Shown here piece after piece: positions 1 through 9,848 of a stretch of 64,000 nucleotides of DNA. Position 1 is the first letter of the stretch; each line of letters opens with the position of its first letter. The position numbers were made by a program, and so were the translations under genes. The stretch is from Corynebacterium poyangense (GTDB lineage: Bacteria; Actinomycetota; Actinomycetes; Mycobacteriales; Mycobacteriaceae): contig NZ_CP046884.1 in assembly GCF_014522205.1 (NCBI RefSeq), positions 186,001-250,000 on the forward strand, given 5' to 3'. Below the pieces are notes generated by a model. It did not search any database. It was not told the DNA's origin and saw only the letters and a program-made list of their open reading frames with translations.

Positions 1-3000
1 GCCACTCCAGCAAAATGGTCATAACTGCGTTGACACGGGAACTGCAGTCCTACCGACCAGTCCAAGAGCCCGGCTTTCTCGGAGCCAATATAGTCATTGA
101 GATTTTCTAAGTGAGGAACCCGAGGTGGAGTAATAGCCACCCACTGCTCTGGGTCTAATGAGGAGTCTTCGACCTTAAGCCGAACGACGTTCGTTCCCTC
201 GGGGAGTCGATCCAAGGGGAAGCGTACATTGCGCCACGACGGGGTGGGGCCGGCGTCGAGCATTTCCACCTGACCGGAGTCGTGGATATGTCCGTCACTG
301 TCGCGAGTGGCATACTGGAGGAAGAATTTCTGCCCACCTTGTTTAATGCCATTAATGTCATGGTGCTGGGTACGCCCGGCAATAGAAACCACTACCAGCG
401 GAGTGTCCTCACTAGCTTGAGGAAGCGCATACCATTCGCTGGTGAGCTTAGCGGCTTGCTGGGGTTCGTCCTCGGGGACATAAGATCCCAACACAGGCAC
501 CTTGGTGTAATCAATGTCAAAGGGCAGAGTGGCTTTGGAACCATTAACCCCTTCATGCTTCCGGAACCCGCCGGTTGTGCTGCTTTGTTGCTGCTCATCG
601 GTGGATTCACTGGTGGTGTCTCCGGTGGTGCTATTTTCACCAATTGAGCCGACGCTGCTGGTGTCGGCATTATCTGGTTCCAAATCTTTGGGCACCCCGT
701 TGGGGCTAAATCCATAGGAATCCTTAGTCTCTAAGGATTGTCCCAAGGGCGTACCGTTAACCGGGGTTAAGAAAGAATCATTGGTGTTGGTTTCTACCAA
801 AACGTCTTGAGCCATACCGCAGGTTTCGCCTTTAAGGGTGCGTAAATTTCCCAGCCCCACGGAATAATTGGGGTATTGGCTAATAAAGCCTTTAGCGAAG
901 CTAGCGCAGGAAAACAGCACAATAAAACATCCCAGTACGGCAAAGGGTGCTCGGCTAAAGCGGGCGTAGCGAGAGAACGTTACTGGCCGTGGTTGGCCAC
1001 CTTCAGCAATGCGGTGGCGCTCCACAAATAGTTGCACCACGCCAACTGAGATGACGACGAGTGAAATGAATAAGACAATGTCGGCGGCTTGGACACCGTG
1101 ATATTGGATAGTCCGATCCCACCAGGGGATGCCGTAGTGCGCAACATACCACCAACCATTGGTGCCGCCCAGGGCCTGAGCGAAAAGGAAAATAAAGGCG
1201 CCGATGGTGAGGGTTCGGGCCCATACCGCTTTCATCACGATGCGGCCTAACACCACTGCGGCTACTCCCGCTAGAACCGCACCCACTCCGGCGTAGATAC
1301 CGAAGTGGTGAGTCCACTTGGTGGGGGTGAACGACAATAAGGCGGTTCCGAGGAAATAGATGATGAGTCCGCGCTGGATAGGGCCTTGGGCCACACCGGG
1401 GATCCGCCCGCGGTGGCGAAGTAACCACGCCGTGATCAGAATGACGGCGGTGACCATCAGCAACATGGGGACGCGTCGGGCTACTGAACCATCGGCAAGT
1501 TGTTCAAAGAGCGTGGTGTAGCGTAGACCTTCATCGTGCCACCGCAAGGAGGGGCCAACTTCGGAGCGAACCCGGATGGATTCCAACACGGAACCAAGGG
1601 GTTGATCCCCAAATACCGCAATCAGCACCGAGGTTCCGGCCGCTAAGAAGGGGGCTATGAGAAGCACAGTGCCCCGCCACCCCGGGACCCCAAGGAGAGA
1701 AATCCGTCGCCGCAACACGGTAATGAGGGACGGCAGATAAACCAGCAAGATACCCGGACCGAACATACCGGTTGGGCCACCGGCCAAGGTGAGGGTAGCG
1801 AAAATAGTGCCTACTGCGGCGGGGAGGAGGCGATTGGTAGCGATGGCTCGCTCAAAAGATGACCAGGTGAGCATCAACATGGCGGCGATATACGGTTCTG
1901 GGCGGGTGCCGTTGTCATAGGGCAACCAAAACGCCAGGAATACGCCGGCAGCGGACCAGTGGACGACGCGGCGGCCATCGACCCGGGGGCCCATGCGTGG
2001 AATGAGTTCCCGGCTGGCGATGAACCAGATGATCAAGGCGAAAATAAGCGCCGGGAGACGCATCCACACGGAGTTAGGGGATACTTGGGCGAAGAGCGCC
2101 AGGAGGTCATAGTAGGGAGAACCAAAAGGCGACTCGGGGACACCGTACCAGCGATAGTAGTTAGCCATGTATCCGGCGTTATGAGAAACCCGGGCCATGG
2201 TGAGCAAGAAACCGTCATCGGAGGTGTTGGCGCCGAAGATGTGCCACCACCCTAATACCAGGACAACAACGGCGTCGACCAGCCGGAAGCGACGCCAGTT
2301 TTGAGGAATACCGCGGAAGGGTTTGCCGTCTAGCCGGTCGAGACGATGCAGACCCCATAGGGATAGCAGGAGGAGAATAACTCCGCCCCACATGGCGGCT
2401 GCCTTGAGCAGGGTGGGGGATGAGGTGAAGCGGGAATTGATGTCCACGGTGACGGATAAGCCAGAGTTCTTGAGAGTTCCGGCGGTGGCGTCGTCGGACT
2501 TTAACTCCGTGAAAATCCCAGACACCTGGGGGCGGACGTCGCGCTCCACGGAGGCTTCGGCCAAGTCCTCGTGTCCCGGGGCGGTGATGGTGGCAGAGGT
2601 TTCCGACTCGCTGGAGGAGATGATTAAGACGGCATCGCGAGGAAGGGCGCGAACTTGATCGGGCCGGAGCTGAAGCACCACGGATTCTTCAGAAACCACA
2701 TCCACGGATCCGTCGATACTGCGTACGAAGAGTCCGCGGCTGGTTGCTTCCTCCGAGTTTTCCGGCAGCGTGCCTAACACCAGGTTTTGACCATCGCGCA
2801 AGTCATCAAAGGACGACACGGGGATGGTGGCGTTGATTTCTTGCGGGGCATAAGAAACCAGCGGGGCAACCACACTATCTAGTTTCTGCTGCGGCCAACG
2901 CAAAGTGGATTGGGTTTGGTTAACCGGCAAAAACGGGATGGCGATAAACAACAAGAATCCGGCGAGCCCTGATAGCAGCGTTAATAGACGAAGCCATCGG

Positions 3001-3059
3001 GAGGCAATACTTTTTGGCGTCCTCACGGGCAATGAGTCTAATTGCCGGGTAGTTCTCAC
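1..3059 (-). CDS. emb: Arabinosyltransferase Emb (EmbC-type), 3' end outside window
   Basis: Membrane arabinofuranosyltransferase (GT53) that extends the arabinan of arabinogalactan/lipoarabinomannan using decaprenyl-phospho-arabinose. About 1019 residues are in the window and the frame is still open at base 1. The start is a GTG at 3059-3057 that overlaps the aftA stop (GTGA), so the two are translationally coupled. Residues about 20-35 form the first membrane helix. The GT-C acidic motif TSDDGFLLTMAR follows the second helix and matches the EmbB/EmbC region where ethambutol resistance changes occur; the Met is present. Many helices follow, then a soluble C-terminal half that includes a Ser/Thr/Gln-rich linker and a carbohydrate-binding-like region. 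The order aftA-emb is the usual one in Corynebacteriales, which normally keep a single emb in this genus. Identity is very likely; only the C-terminal end is unseen. Confidence 0.95.
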   Translation of the reverse strand, partial: MRTTRQLDSLPVRTPKSIASRWLRLLTLLSGLAGFLLFIAIPFLPVNQTQSTLRWPQQKLDSVVAPLVSYAPQEINATIPVSSFDDLRDGQNLVLGTLPENSEEATSRGLFVRSIDGSVDVVSEESVVLQLRPDQVRALPRDAVLIISSSESETSATITAPGHEDLAEASVERDVRPQVSGIFTELKSDDATAGTLKNSGLSVTVDINSRFTSSPTLLKAAAMWGGVILLLLSLWGLHRLDRLDGKPFRGIPQNWRRFRLVDAVVVLVLGWWHIFGANTSDDGFLLTMARVSHNAGYMANYYRWYGVPESPFGSPYYDLLALFAQVSPNSVWMRLPALIFALIIWFIASRELIPRMGPRVDGRRVVHWSAAGVFLAFWLPYDNGTRPEPYIAAMLMLTWSSFERAIATNRLLPAAVGTIFATLTLAGGPTGMFGPGILLVYLPSLITVLRRRISLLGVPGWRGTVLLIAPFLAAGTSVLIAVFGDQPLGSVLESIRVRSEVGPSLRWHDEGLRYTTLFEQLADGSVARRVPMLLMVTAVILITAWLLRHRGRIPGVAQGPIQRGLIIYFLGTALLSFTPTKWTHHFGIYAGVGAVLAGVAAVVLGRIVMKAVWARTLTIGAFIFLFAQALGGTNGWWYVAHYGIPWWDRTIQYHGVQAADIVLFISLVVISVGVVQLFVERHRIAEGGQPRPVTFSRYARFSRAPFAVLGCFIVLFSCASFAKGFISQYPNYSVGLGNLRTLKGETCGMAQDVLVETNTNDSFLTPVNGTPLGQSLETKDSYGFSPNGVPKDLEPDNADTSSVGSIGENSTTGDTTSESTDEQQQSSTTGGFRKHEGVNGSKATLPFDIDYTKVPVLGSYVPEDEPQQAAKLTSEWYALPQASEDTPLVVVSIAGRTQHHDINGIKQGGQKFFLQYATRDSDGHIHDSGQVEMLDAGPTPSWRNVRFPLDRLPEGTNVVRLKVEDSSLDPEQWVAITPPRVPHLENLNDYIGSEKAGLLDWSVGLQFPCQRSYDHFAGV

Positions 3060-5098
3060 TTGCGGACCACCACCACGAAGGGGCCAATTTCTTTGATTTC
3101 CCATGAACCACCGCTAAAGGAGTGAGGGTTAAAACGCACCGCGGTAAATCGGACATTGGGGTTATTGGGGTAAATATCCTCAGAAATATGAGTCTTCCAA
3201 CCGTCCTGATCATTTTCCAGCGAACCGCGGAAGATAAAAACCTCCGGAGCTCGCCACGGCGCGCTATCCAGCGCAGTCTTAAAGCTTTCCGGATCAGCTA
3301 GATCCTTCCAGGAACGCTCCGCCCAGTTTTCAATTTGCGTATTTCGGCGGGAAAACTCACCCAGCGGGTTGGCATAGTGGCTGGTTGCAGCCTGGAAACC
3401 GTAGTAGGGGAAGAGCGAGAGGAAATTGCGTTCATCAGTGAGCACAACGGTGTTGTCTGGATCTTTGCCCGCGCTAATAAGGAAATCATTGATTTGGCCG
3501 TAGTATTGGCCGGCGTCGCCGCTAAAGCGGTCTGCTCGCTCCCCATAACCATCGGTATCGGTATAAGCGTGATCAATGGAGCTCTGGTTGCGCTCAGGAA
3601 TGGATTGGGCGTACTTTACGCCCCCAAAAATGAGGACCACCATCATGATGAGAGTGATGGTGCGGGATAGCTTCGGTGTCATCCGGTCTGGGTAAAGCCG
3701 TTCAATGCCCACCAACCGGAATTCTGCTATCGCTAACACGCCGGCGGTAGCAAGCTGAAGCACAATGACGGTGTCAATGCGGAAACCTAAGAGAGTGCTT
3801 CCCGCCAGGGTCATCACCATGGAGGCCACCGCCCACAGATAGAACACGATGAGTCCAAGGCCGAGAGCGCGAACATCATGATCGAGGGCGCGAGCTACTA
3901 GATAGATAAGGCCGATAAAACAGAGCAAGCCCAGCATGGAGGGGGCGAGGAAAGGAATCGGGATTTCGGTTCCTGCTTGGGGAAGGTAGTGGTTGGCAGT
4001 GGAGTGGGCGTGGGCATCACCGCGGAGGAGGGCCAGGAGGTATGGTCCCCAAACCGTTGCTGCGATGAGCATGGAACCCACCCCAATGATGAGGAGACGG
4101 AGTAGGGGCCACCAGGAACGGGTTTCAAGCAATGCGGCGGCGGCCGCACAAGCTACTACGGAAAGCGCAATTAACGCGGTGAAAAGGGTGTACATGGTGG
4201 CGGAAATACCCAGATAAATGAGGACCGCCAGGATGCACCACCGAGATCCTAAAAGGGCTCGGCGCGCCAGCACTGTCGCTGCTGGTGCACCGAGGGCAAC
4301 AATTGCCGCATAGGGTTCTTCCGCTGCCATCACCAGCACGACACAGGTATTCACTAAAGCAATGGCGGTGGCAACGGTTAAAGAGCCAGTAATTCTTTGC
4401 CAAACTGGAACTAAGATACTTGCGGCAATCCCCAGGGAGACTAATGCCCAGGGTTGGTAGACTTCCCAACCCGGCATACCGAGTAAGTTCGCTAGCCGAC
4501 CACCCAGCCAAAACCACCCGCTGGGATAAAAGCTGGGGAGGTCAACATAGTTCATATCCTTCAGCGCTAGAGTTTCTGCCATTCTGGTTAAGAATTGGGT
4601 GCGGAAACCCTGATCTACTTGAAGTCCCTCTAAATAAAGACGGGTAGCGCTGAGCGGGATACCGGTGCTACTAAAGACTAACCCTGCTGGGGCTATATAG
4701 CAGGCTACGTGGGTGAGCCATATGCGCCAGCGCGGCCGATGTAGTTCCAGCAGCGGGGTGGAGGTTTCCCCCATTTTTTTCCGGCGGGCAGCATCTGCGG
4801 ATTGCTCATCCCATAGCCACCACAGCAATAACCCGCCCACAACCAGTAATAATCCAATAGTGCAGGCGGTAGCGAGGGCGCGCAGCACCATGGACGTGGA
4901 AAATGCTGGAAGATCTACGCGCTTGAGGACGGCCCAGCAACCAAGAACGAAACCCCCGCCGCCAAGACCTGCCCCGAGGATCCCGAGCAATGTTGCGCGT
5001 TGGGAGGGAAGATCAGTGGCATAGGATTCATTGACCGGGGGGTCAAAAAGATCCGGATCCGCGGGAACGGACCCGGAACTAGATTCGATGGTTGTCAT
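3056..5098 (-). CDS. aftA: Galactan 5-O-arabinofuranosyltransferase AftA
   Basis: A 680-residue polytopic membrane protein of family GT85. AftA adds the first arabinofuranose residues to the galactan chain, using decaprenyl-phospho-arabinose, before Emb extends them. The N-terminal ~40 residues are polar, then about 11-12 hydrophobic segments run to about residue 480, followed by a soluble C-terminal domain. The motif DLPSFYPSGWFW lies in the large extracytoplasmic loop after the third or fourth helix, the usual place for the conserved acidic and aromatic residues of this family. It lies directly upstream of emb with a 4-bp stop/start overlap and is 86 bp downstream of dprE2, so it belongs to the arabinan operon. 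No Shine-Dalgarno is evident before the ATG at 5098. Assignment rests on sequence character plus perfect synteny with Rv3790-Rv3793. Confidence 0.93.
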   Translation of the reverse strand: MTTIESSSGSVPADPDLFDPPVNESYATDLPSQRATLLGILGAGLGGGGFVLGCWAVLKRVDLPAFSTSMVLRALATACTIGLLLVVGGLLLWWLWDEQSADAARRKKMGETSTPLLELHRPRWRIWLTHVACYIAPAGLVFSSTGIPLSATRLYLEGLQVDQGFRTQFLTRMAETLALKDMNYVDLPSFYPSGWFWLGGRLANLLGMPGWEVYQPWALVSLGIAASILVPVWQRITGSLTVATAIALVNTCVVLVMAAEEPYAAIVALGAPAATVLARRALLGSRWCILAVLIYLGISATMYTLFTALIALSVVACAAAAALLETRSWWPLLRLLIIGVGSMLIAATVWGPYLLALLRGDAHAHSTANHYLPQAGTEIPIPFLAPSMLGLLCFIGLIYLVARALDHDVRALGLGLIVFYLWAVASMVMTLAGSTLLGFRIDTVIVLQLATAGVLAIAEFRLVGIERLYPDRMTPKLSRTITLIMMVVLIFGGVKYAQSIPERNQSSIDHAYTDTDGYGERADRFSGDAGQYYGQINDFLISAGKDPDNTVVLTDERNFLSLFPYYGFQAATSHYANPLGEFSRRNTQIENWAERSWKDLADPESFKTALDSAPWRAPEVFIFRGSLENDQDGWKTHISEDIYPNNPNVRFTAVRFNPHSFSGGSWEIKEIGPFVVVVRK

Positions 5099-5184
5099 GC
5101 GTCCTAGTGTGACACATGAGATTAAGAAACCGAATTAGGTTGGGGCGAAGTTCCCCTCCTTAAGAACGCGATGAGGCGGAAATC

Positions 5185-5946
5185 TTAGAATGGCAGGCGC
5201 CGGAAAATAGGCTTGGGAATGAACTGAAATGCCGTGGTCACCCACTTAAAGAGAGGGTGAACAAAGATTTCTTCTTTACCATCCAACACGGCCTTTACAG
5301 TGTCTTTCGCCACTCGTTCAGGATCAACAGTCAAGGGTGCCTCTGCCAAACCCTCGGTCATCTTGGTGCGCACCTGCCCTGGTCTAACAACAAGGACGTT
5401 TGCACCGCTTCCGCGAAGAGCTTCACCTAATTGGGTATAGAACCCATCCAGGCCAGCTTTGGAGGCGCCATAGACAAAATTCGAGCGGCGAACCTTCATT
5501 CCCGCCACCGACGACATAGCGACAATGGTGCCGTGCCCTTGAGCTCGGAATTTCTGCCCCAATAAGACCCCTACCGAAAGTGGCCCGGTGTAATTCAGTT
5601 GAGCTGACGCCACCGCTTTTTCCTGATCTTGCCATAGTTCTTCCTGGTCACCCAGGCTGCCAAAGGCAACGATGGCAATATCTACATCACCGTGTTCCCA
5701 GGCTTGATCAATAACCTGAGGATGAGATTCCATATCCGTGGCATCAAAATCAATGACCTCCACGGAGCTGGCTCCGGCCTTGGTGAGTTGCTCAACGGCG
5801 CCGGCTAGGCGGGGAGAATTTTCCCGCGCAGCCAAGAGCACTCGGGCGGGGCCGCGTCGCAAAAACTCTTCAACAATGGCTAACCCAATCTCGGAGGTCC
5901 CGCCAAGGAGCAAAATATTTTGCGCCTGACCCACAGCGTTCAGCAT
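5185..5946 (-). CDS. dprE2: Decaprenylphosphoryl-2-keto-ribose reductase DprE2
   Basis: A 253-residue short-chain dehydrogenase/reductase. It reduces the 2-keto intermediate made by DprE1 to decaprenyl-phospho-arabinose, the arabinose donor for AftA, Emb and AftD. The Rossmann motif GGTSEIG is at about residues 15-21, and the catalytic Tyr/Lys pair is in YGASKAG near residue 160. The ATG at 5946 has a good ribosome-binding site (AAAGGA, 8-9 nt upstream). It sits between dprE1 (about 78 bp away) and aftA on the same strand. Length and motifs fit the family. The function is inferred from the adjacent dprE1, with which it forms the epimerase pair. Confidence 0.93.
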   Translation of the reverse strand: MLNAVGQAQNILLLGGTSEIGLAIVEEFLRRGPARVLLAARENSPRLAGAVEQLTKAGASSVEVIDFDATDMESHPQVIDQAWEHGDVDIAIVAFGSLGDQEELWQDQEKAVASAQLNYTGPLSVGVLLGQKFRAQGHGTIVAMSSVAGMKVRRSNFVYGASKAGLDGFYTQLGEALRGSGANVLVVRPGQVRTKMTEGLAEAPLTVDPERVAKDTVKAVLDGKEEIFVHPLFKWVTTAFQFIPKPIFRRLPF

Positions 5947-6024
5947 GAGTAGTGTCCTTTCTTTAGCAACTTCTGGAGAAACTTCTAGGTTCCAATAATG
6001 TTCGACGTAGGGCTGTTCGCAGTT

Positions 6025-7440
6025 TTAGTGCAATTCGAGACGTCGGGACATATCGGAGGCAAAGACCCCATGGGGATCAATGCTATTGCGAGTTTTCAGC
6101 CAGCCGTCCATTCCTGGGTACATTGCATGGAACATCTCAGCAGAGGTTCGGGATTCTTTGGCCAGGTACAACCGGCCGCCAAATTCCAGGACTCGCCGGT
6201 CAAGGTCATCGAGGAATTCACCAAGACCTGGGCGGATGGGGAAATCGACGCACACATTCCAGCCCGGCATGGGGTAGGACAAGGGTGCTTTATTGCCGGG
6301 TCCGAAGAGCTTGAAAACGTTGAGTGCTGAGTAGTGGCCTGAAGCCTGCATATCCCGAATAATCTCTTTAAAGGGTTCTACTGCTTCGGTGGGAACCACG
6401 AATTGGTACTGCAAAAAGCCCTTTTTGCCGTAGCCGCGGTTCCACTCGCCAATCAAGTCCAGCGGCTGATAGAACTGAGTTAAGTTCTTGATCTTATTGC
6501 GCGCCGGTGCGCCCATCAGGTAGTACGCTTCCCCGACGGCCATGAGAGAGAGCTTGTTCATGGTCCAGGATGGGAAAATATCCGGCACCGTCATGAGTTG
6601 CGGGGCATTAAACTTCAGCGGGTCTTTAGCCAGCTTAGGAGCATATTTCTTGAGCTGCTGCAGGGTAGCAAGGGAGCCACGAGAGATGGTGGCGCGCCCG
6701 AGTTTCGGCGCCGGGGAGATGACGTCGAACCACGCAGAGGAGTAGGTGTAATTCACCTCAGAACCATCAGAGTGCACAGCGATGGTTTCATCAAGAGTGT
6801 CGGTACGATCTGTGTCCGAGATGAAGTACGCGGTTTCCGTCTTGGTCATCCGGATAGTGGCTCTCAGGATAATTCCGGTGAGGCCCATTCCACCGACGGT
6901 GGCCCAAAAAAGCTCGCCGTTGGGATCATCGCTGCTCCCTTCCGGAGTGAGATGTAGAACCCGACCATCCGCCACGAGGAGCTCCATGGAGACCACGTGG
7001 TTGCCAAAAGACCCAGCTGAATGATGGTTTTTGCCGTGAATATCCGGCCCGATGGCTCCACCTATGGTCACCTGCCTTGTGCCCGGCAAAACGGGAACCC
7101 ACAACCCATACGGGAGAGCTGCTTTCATGAGTTGATCAAGAGTGACTCCACCATCCACGTCAACCAGGGCGCTATCCGGGTCAATGGAGTGGATTTTGTT
7201 CAGTGCGGTCATGTCTATGACCAACCCGCCACCATTTTGAGCCGGGTCGCCATAGGAGCGTCCCATTCCTCGGGGAATGACTCCCCGACGCAGGTGCTCG
7301 GGTTTGTCGCTGTTTTTATCAGCAACGTGGGTGACTGCAGCGATGATGGTTTCCACATCCGGGGTGGACAAAACATGCGCTGTTGAGGGGGCAGTCCGCC
7401 CCCAGCCGGTCAGAGACTGTTCTGTGGTATGCAGTTCCAT
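6025..7440 (-). CDS. dprE1: Decaprenylphosphoryl-beta-D-ribose oxidase DprE1
   Basis: A 471-residue FAD-dependent oxidase that converts decaprenyl-phospho-ribose to the 2-keto form. The FAD-binding region shows [10 protein letters not shown] at residues 56-65 and [14 protein letters not shown] at 127-140, which carries the His/Lys residues near the flavin. The C-terminal substrate domain has [10 protein letters not shown] with Cys397, the counterpart of the Cys387 that benzothiazinone drugs bind in M. tuberculosis. It is the first gene of the minus-strand group dprE1-dprE2-aftA-emb, and the start at 7440 leaves a long AT-rich upstream region. Nothing is missing or truncated. Very secure. Confidence 0.96.
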   Translation of the reverse strand: MELHTTEQSLTGWGRTAPSTAHVLSTPDVETIIAAVTHVADKNSDKPEHLRRGVIPRGMGRSYGDPAQNGGGLVIDMTALNKIHSIDPDSALVDVDGGVTLDQLMKAALPYGLWVPVLPGTRQVTIGGAIGPDIHGKNHHSAGSFGNHVVSMELLVADGRVLHLTPEGSSDDPNGELFWATVGGMGLTGIILRATIRMTKTETAYFISDTDRTDTLDETIAVHSDGSEVNYTYSSAWFDVISPAPKLGRATISRGSLATLQQLKKYAPKLAKDPLKFNAPQLMTVPDIFPSWTMNKLSLMAVGEAYYLMGAPARNKIKNLTQFYQPLDLIGEWNRGYGKKGFLQYQFVVPTEAVEPFKEIIRDMQASGHYSALNVFKLFGPGNKAPLSYPMPGWNVCVDFPIRPGLGEFLDDLDRRVLEFGGRLYLAKESRTSAEMFHAMYPGMDGWLKTRNSIDPHGVFASDMSRRLELH

Positions 7441-8028
7441 CTTCCGATTTTCTCTAGACTCTTAAGTTACGTTCTTTTACCCTACCCGGAGAATCTGACT
7501 GTTCTCTGTGGGACTAGCGTGATTTCCATGACTAGCTCCGGGTCTGGTCAGGTTTGTCGGCGGTCAGTGCGGATGACTTAAACCGATAGGTGTCTAGGCC
7601 TTTCGCAGCTCTGAGGGTGAAGAAGAGTGTAAAAAATATGCCCGCTAACTGGGATGTGAAACGAATTAGGGGTGTAGAGCGATAAGCGACCGCAGTGCAT
7701 AATATGCGGATATACTTTTGATGGAAAATAAAAAACTATTGATTAAGAACAGCGGAAACGTCAGGCGGTTGGGCGTTACTACCCCTAAAATGGTGTAGTA
7801 GTACAAGCCCGTGATTTTACTAAAATGCATGCTCTCAGCGTTACATTTTGCAGCTAGCGATGAAAAATAGGGATTATCTGCAATAAATGATTTTAGATAG
7901 ATAATATGCAAAATTGGTGAAAGGGGTTTTCTCTGGGCAAATAGCGCGCTAGGGTTCAAGTTGCTACGGAAAAGTTCTACACAGCTTCTCCTCGCAGTGC
8001 AGTTAGAAATCTCCGAAAGGAAACTCTC
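7441..8028. other. AT-rich intergenic region between dprE1 and the 47-aa peptide gene
   Basis: About 590 bp without a supportable gene. From about 7690 to 7920 it is clearly AT-richer than its neighbours. It should hold the dprE1 promoter at its left end and the promoter of the 47-codon gene at its right end. A minus-strand open frame across 7666-8220 is antisense to the small gene and has no family features, so I do not call it. Confidence 0.5.
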
Positions 8029-8172
8029 ATGATTGATTCCATCCACAACCTTTTCAACGCTGGTCTCGATGGTGCTGGCTCCGTTTTCCAGGCAATCATC
8101 GGCGGCATTGCTAGCCTGGGTGGCGCTCTGGGCACCTCCATCAAGGGGGTCGTTGACGCTATCTTCGGCTAA
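8029..8172 (+). CDS. 47-aa amphipathic glycine-rich peptide (PSM-beta-like or small porin-like)
   Basis: The small gene has a clear ribosome-binding site (GAAAGGA about 9-10 nt before the ATG), 47 sense codons, a TAA stop and a strong terminator 48 bp downstream. The product has no cysteine, tryptophan or signal peptide. It is rich in Gly, Ala, Ile and Ser, with a hydrophobic middle (residues 19-35) and net charge about -2. It starts MIDSIHNLFNAGLDG and ends VVDAIFG. In length, acidity and pattern it resembles two kinds of leaderless peptide: staphylococcal beta-type phenol-soluble modulins (LFNA near the N-terminus, GTSI in the second half, a C-terminal FG) and the 40-57-aa cell-wall channel peptides PorA/PorH of corynebacteria. 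I cannot decide between them; a leaderless bacteriocin is also possible. An MFS transporter gene follows 416 bp downstream on the same strand. Confidence 0.75.
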   Translation: MIDSIHNLFNAGLDGAGSVFQAIIGGIASLGGALGTSIKGVVDAIFG

Positions 8173-8220
8173 ACTCACGTTCCTCGGTGGCGCCAACAGG
8201 CCACTGTTGTGAGAATCCAC

Positions 8221-8267
8221 AAGTCCTGCTGTGATCTCTACAGATCCAGCGGGGCTTCATTTTTTTG
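8221..8267 (+). terminator. Intrinsic terminator after the 47-aa peptide gene
   Basis: A stem of about 16 bp with two or three G-U pairs and one bulged T, closing on a CTAC loop, is followed by CATTTTTTT. It ends the transcript of the small gene, so the MFS gene downstream needs its own promoter or readthrough. Confidence 0.85.
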
Positions 8268-8588
8268 TCAAGAGTCTCAAGACTCCGTGGAGGACAGATG
8301 CTCAAGGGGTTGGCATCAGATAGGGGGCGGTGGGCGCAAAGAATCCCACGAATCATCAGCATAAGATGCTCTCGACAATAGATGTTCCTGTGTGCATTGA
8401 AAGCGTACTTGATAGAAAATTTGTCGGCCATGAGATGCCTCAAGAGCGGTTCTAGCACAATACAGTTTCCACAAGTACGCCTATAGTTGGCGCCTTCGTT
8501 AAAAACCGACGAGCGCATTTATGATTTGATAACCAGATAAAAATCTCGGTAATTCTATGGGCATTGTGGAAAGGTCGTTTTAGCCCCA

Positions 8589-9848
8589 ATGAAAGTGTCG
8601 TATCTTCGTCGATACCGCCTTGCCTATTATTTGAAGTCCACTGCCCTTACGATGCCGGTACTGCCGATTTGGTGCAGTGAACAGGCGGGAGTGGGAGTAT
8701 CGATTTACCTTGCAGGTATGGCAATTCAAGGAATAGCATCCTTGGCTATTGACTTTCCGCTGTCAATATGGAGTGACAAGACCCAACCGCGGATTCCTTA
8801 TGCACTAGGACTGGGGATCTTTGCTTTAGCGTTTATTGCCACAGTCATCGGTGGTTTAGGTGGATTCGTGGGTTATCTTGTCTCAATCTGTCTTGCAGGT
8901 GCTTTGATGTCAGGATCTGACACTGCCCTGTTGATGAATATTACGAAAGAGCATTTCCAAGCTGAGATCTATGAGCTAAATCGTCGCTTTTATCTCTTGA
9001 CTAGTGGTTTATTTCTAGTGGGAGTAGGTCTGTATTTAGTATCGCCCAAGCTATTGTTTGGTGTTCAGGCATTTGTTCTAGTTGTCGCCGCTTGCCTCAT
9101 CGCGACGATCCACACTGCTGATCATAAGCATCTAGAAACCGGCATGTCTCAAAGAGCTACTTCCGAAAGCGATTGGCGGATTAGACCGACGCTTGTTTGG
9201 ACTGTAGTTGTTATGGCCATTTGTTTGGCTGGGGGAGAATTCGAGGCTGCCAATCAATTACTTAACCGCAGTCTCCAAATTTTGGTCGCTGTTGTAAGCC
9301 TTCCGGAGATCAACAGTCTATGGACTGTGGCTGGTGTACTTGTCCTCACGAATATGTTATCTTCGCTGGGTTTAGGTGCTCGCGCTCGGCAATTGAGCGA
9401 GAAGCATGGGCTACGTGCCACGCTTGGCGTTATTACGACGGGGACAGTATCTGCTCTTATTTTTATTAACAGTGGCCTGCTCCCCGTGATCGTGCTGGGG
9501 GCTGTCCTCATGGGAATGACGAAAGGCATTTACCGACCGCTTTTTACTACGCTTGCTGTGCAAACTTTACCTTCCGCACGCTGGAAAGCCCGGTGGTTGT
9601 CAGTAACAGGCATGTTGTCTAGCCTGGCTTCTTCTCTCATAAATGTGGCGATTGTGCTTGGTGATCCTCCTGAGTCGGAGATCATCTGGCATATGGTGAT
9701 TCAGATGCTGTGTGTTGTGGTACCCACGGTGGTTGTAATAAGCACATGGCAGCGGTTAGAGGTGCCTTTGGCTCATACAACAGGCACAAGCAACACTTCC
9801 CGACGCGTTACACAACTCGGAGAGGATCGTCCTGCCTGGTTCGAATAG
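8589..9848 (+). CDS. MFS transporter, unknown substrate
   Basis: A 419-residue polytopic membrane protein with about 12 hydrophobic segments and a central cytoplasmic loop near residues 180-200, the layout of the major facilitator superfamily. The loop between helices 2 and 3 has SIWSDKTQPR, a degenerate version of the GxxxDRxGR signature. The C-terminal ~30 residues are polar. No Shine-Dalgarno is well placed for the ATG at 8589; GGAAAGG lies about 16 nt upstream. GC content and codon use are lower than in the cell-wall genes on either side, which suggests acquisition. Its neighbour is the 47-aa peptide gene, so export of, or protection from, that peptide is possible, but this is inference from position only. 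Confidence 0.8.
   Translation: MKVSYLRRYRLAYYLKSTALTMPVLPIWCSEQAGVGVSIYLAGMAIQGIASLAIDFPLSIWSDKTQPRIPYALGLGIFALAFIATVIGGLGGFVGYLVSICLAGALMSGSDTALLMNITKEHFQAEIYELNRRFYLLTSGLFLVGVGLYLVSPKLLFGVQAFVLVVAACLIATIHTADHKHLETGMSQRATSESDWRIRPTLVWTVVVMAICLAGGEFEAANQLLNRSLQILVAVVSLPEINSLWTVAGVLVLTNMLSSLGLGARARQLSEKHGLRATLGVITTGTVSALIFINSGLLPVIVLGAVLMGMTKGIYRPLFTTLAVQTLPSARWKARWLSVTGMLSSLASSLINVAIVLGDPPESEIIWHMVIQMLCVVVPTVVVISTWQRLEVPLAHTTGTSNTSRRVTQLGEDRPAWFE

Noticed and set aside
7666-8220. 184-codon minus-strand frame across the AT-rich region
   Set aside because: Its 5' part is antisense to the well-supported 47-aa gene; no ribosome-binding site and no family features.
8159-8518. 119-codon minus-strand frame
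   Set aside because: Runs through the terminator hairpin and has unusual composition; no family features.
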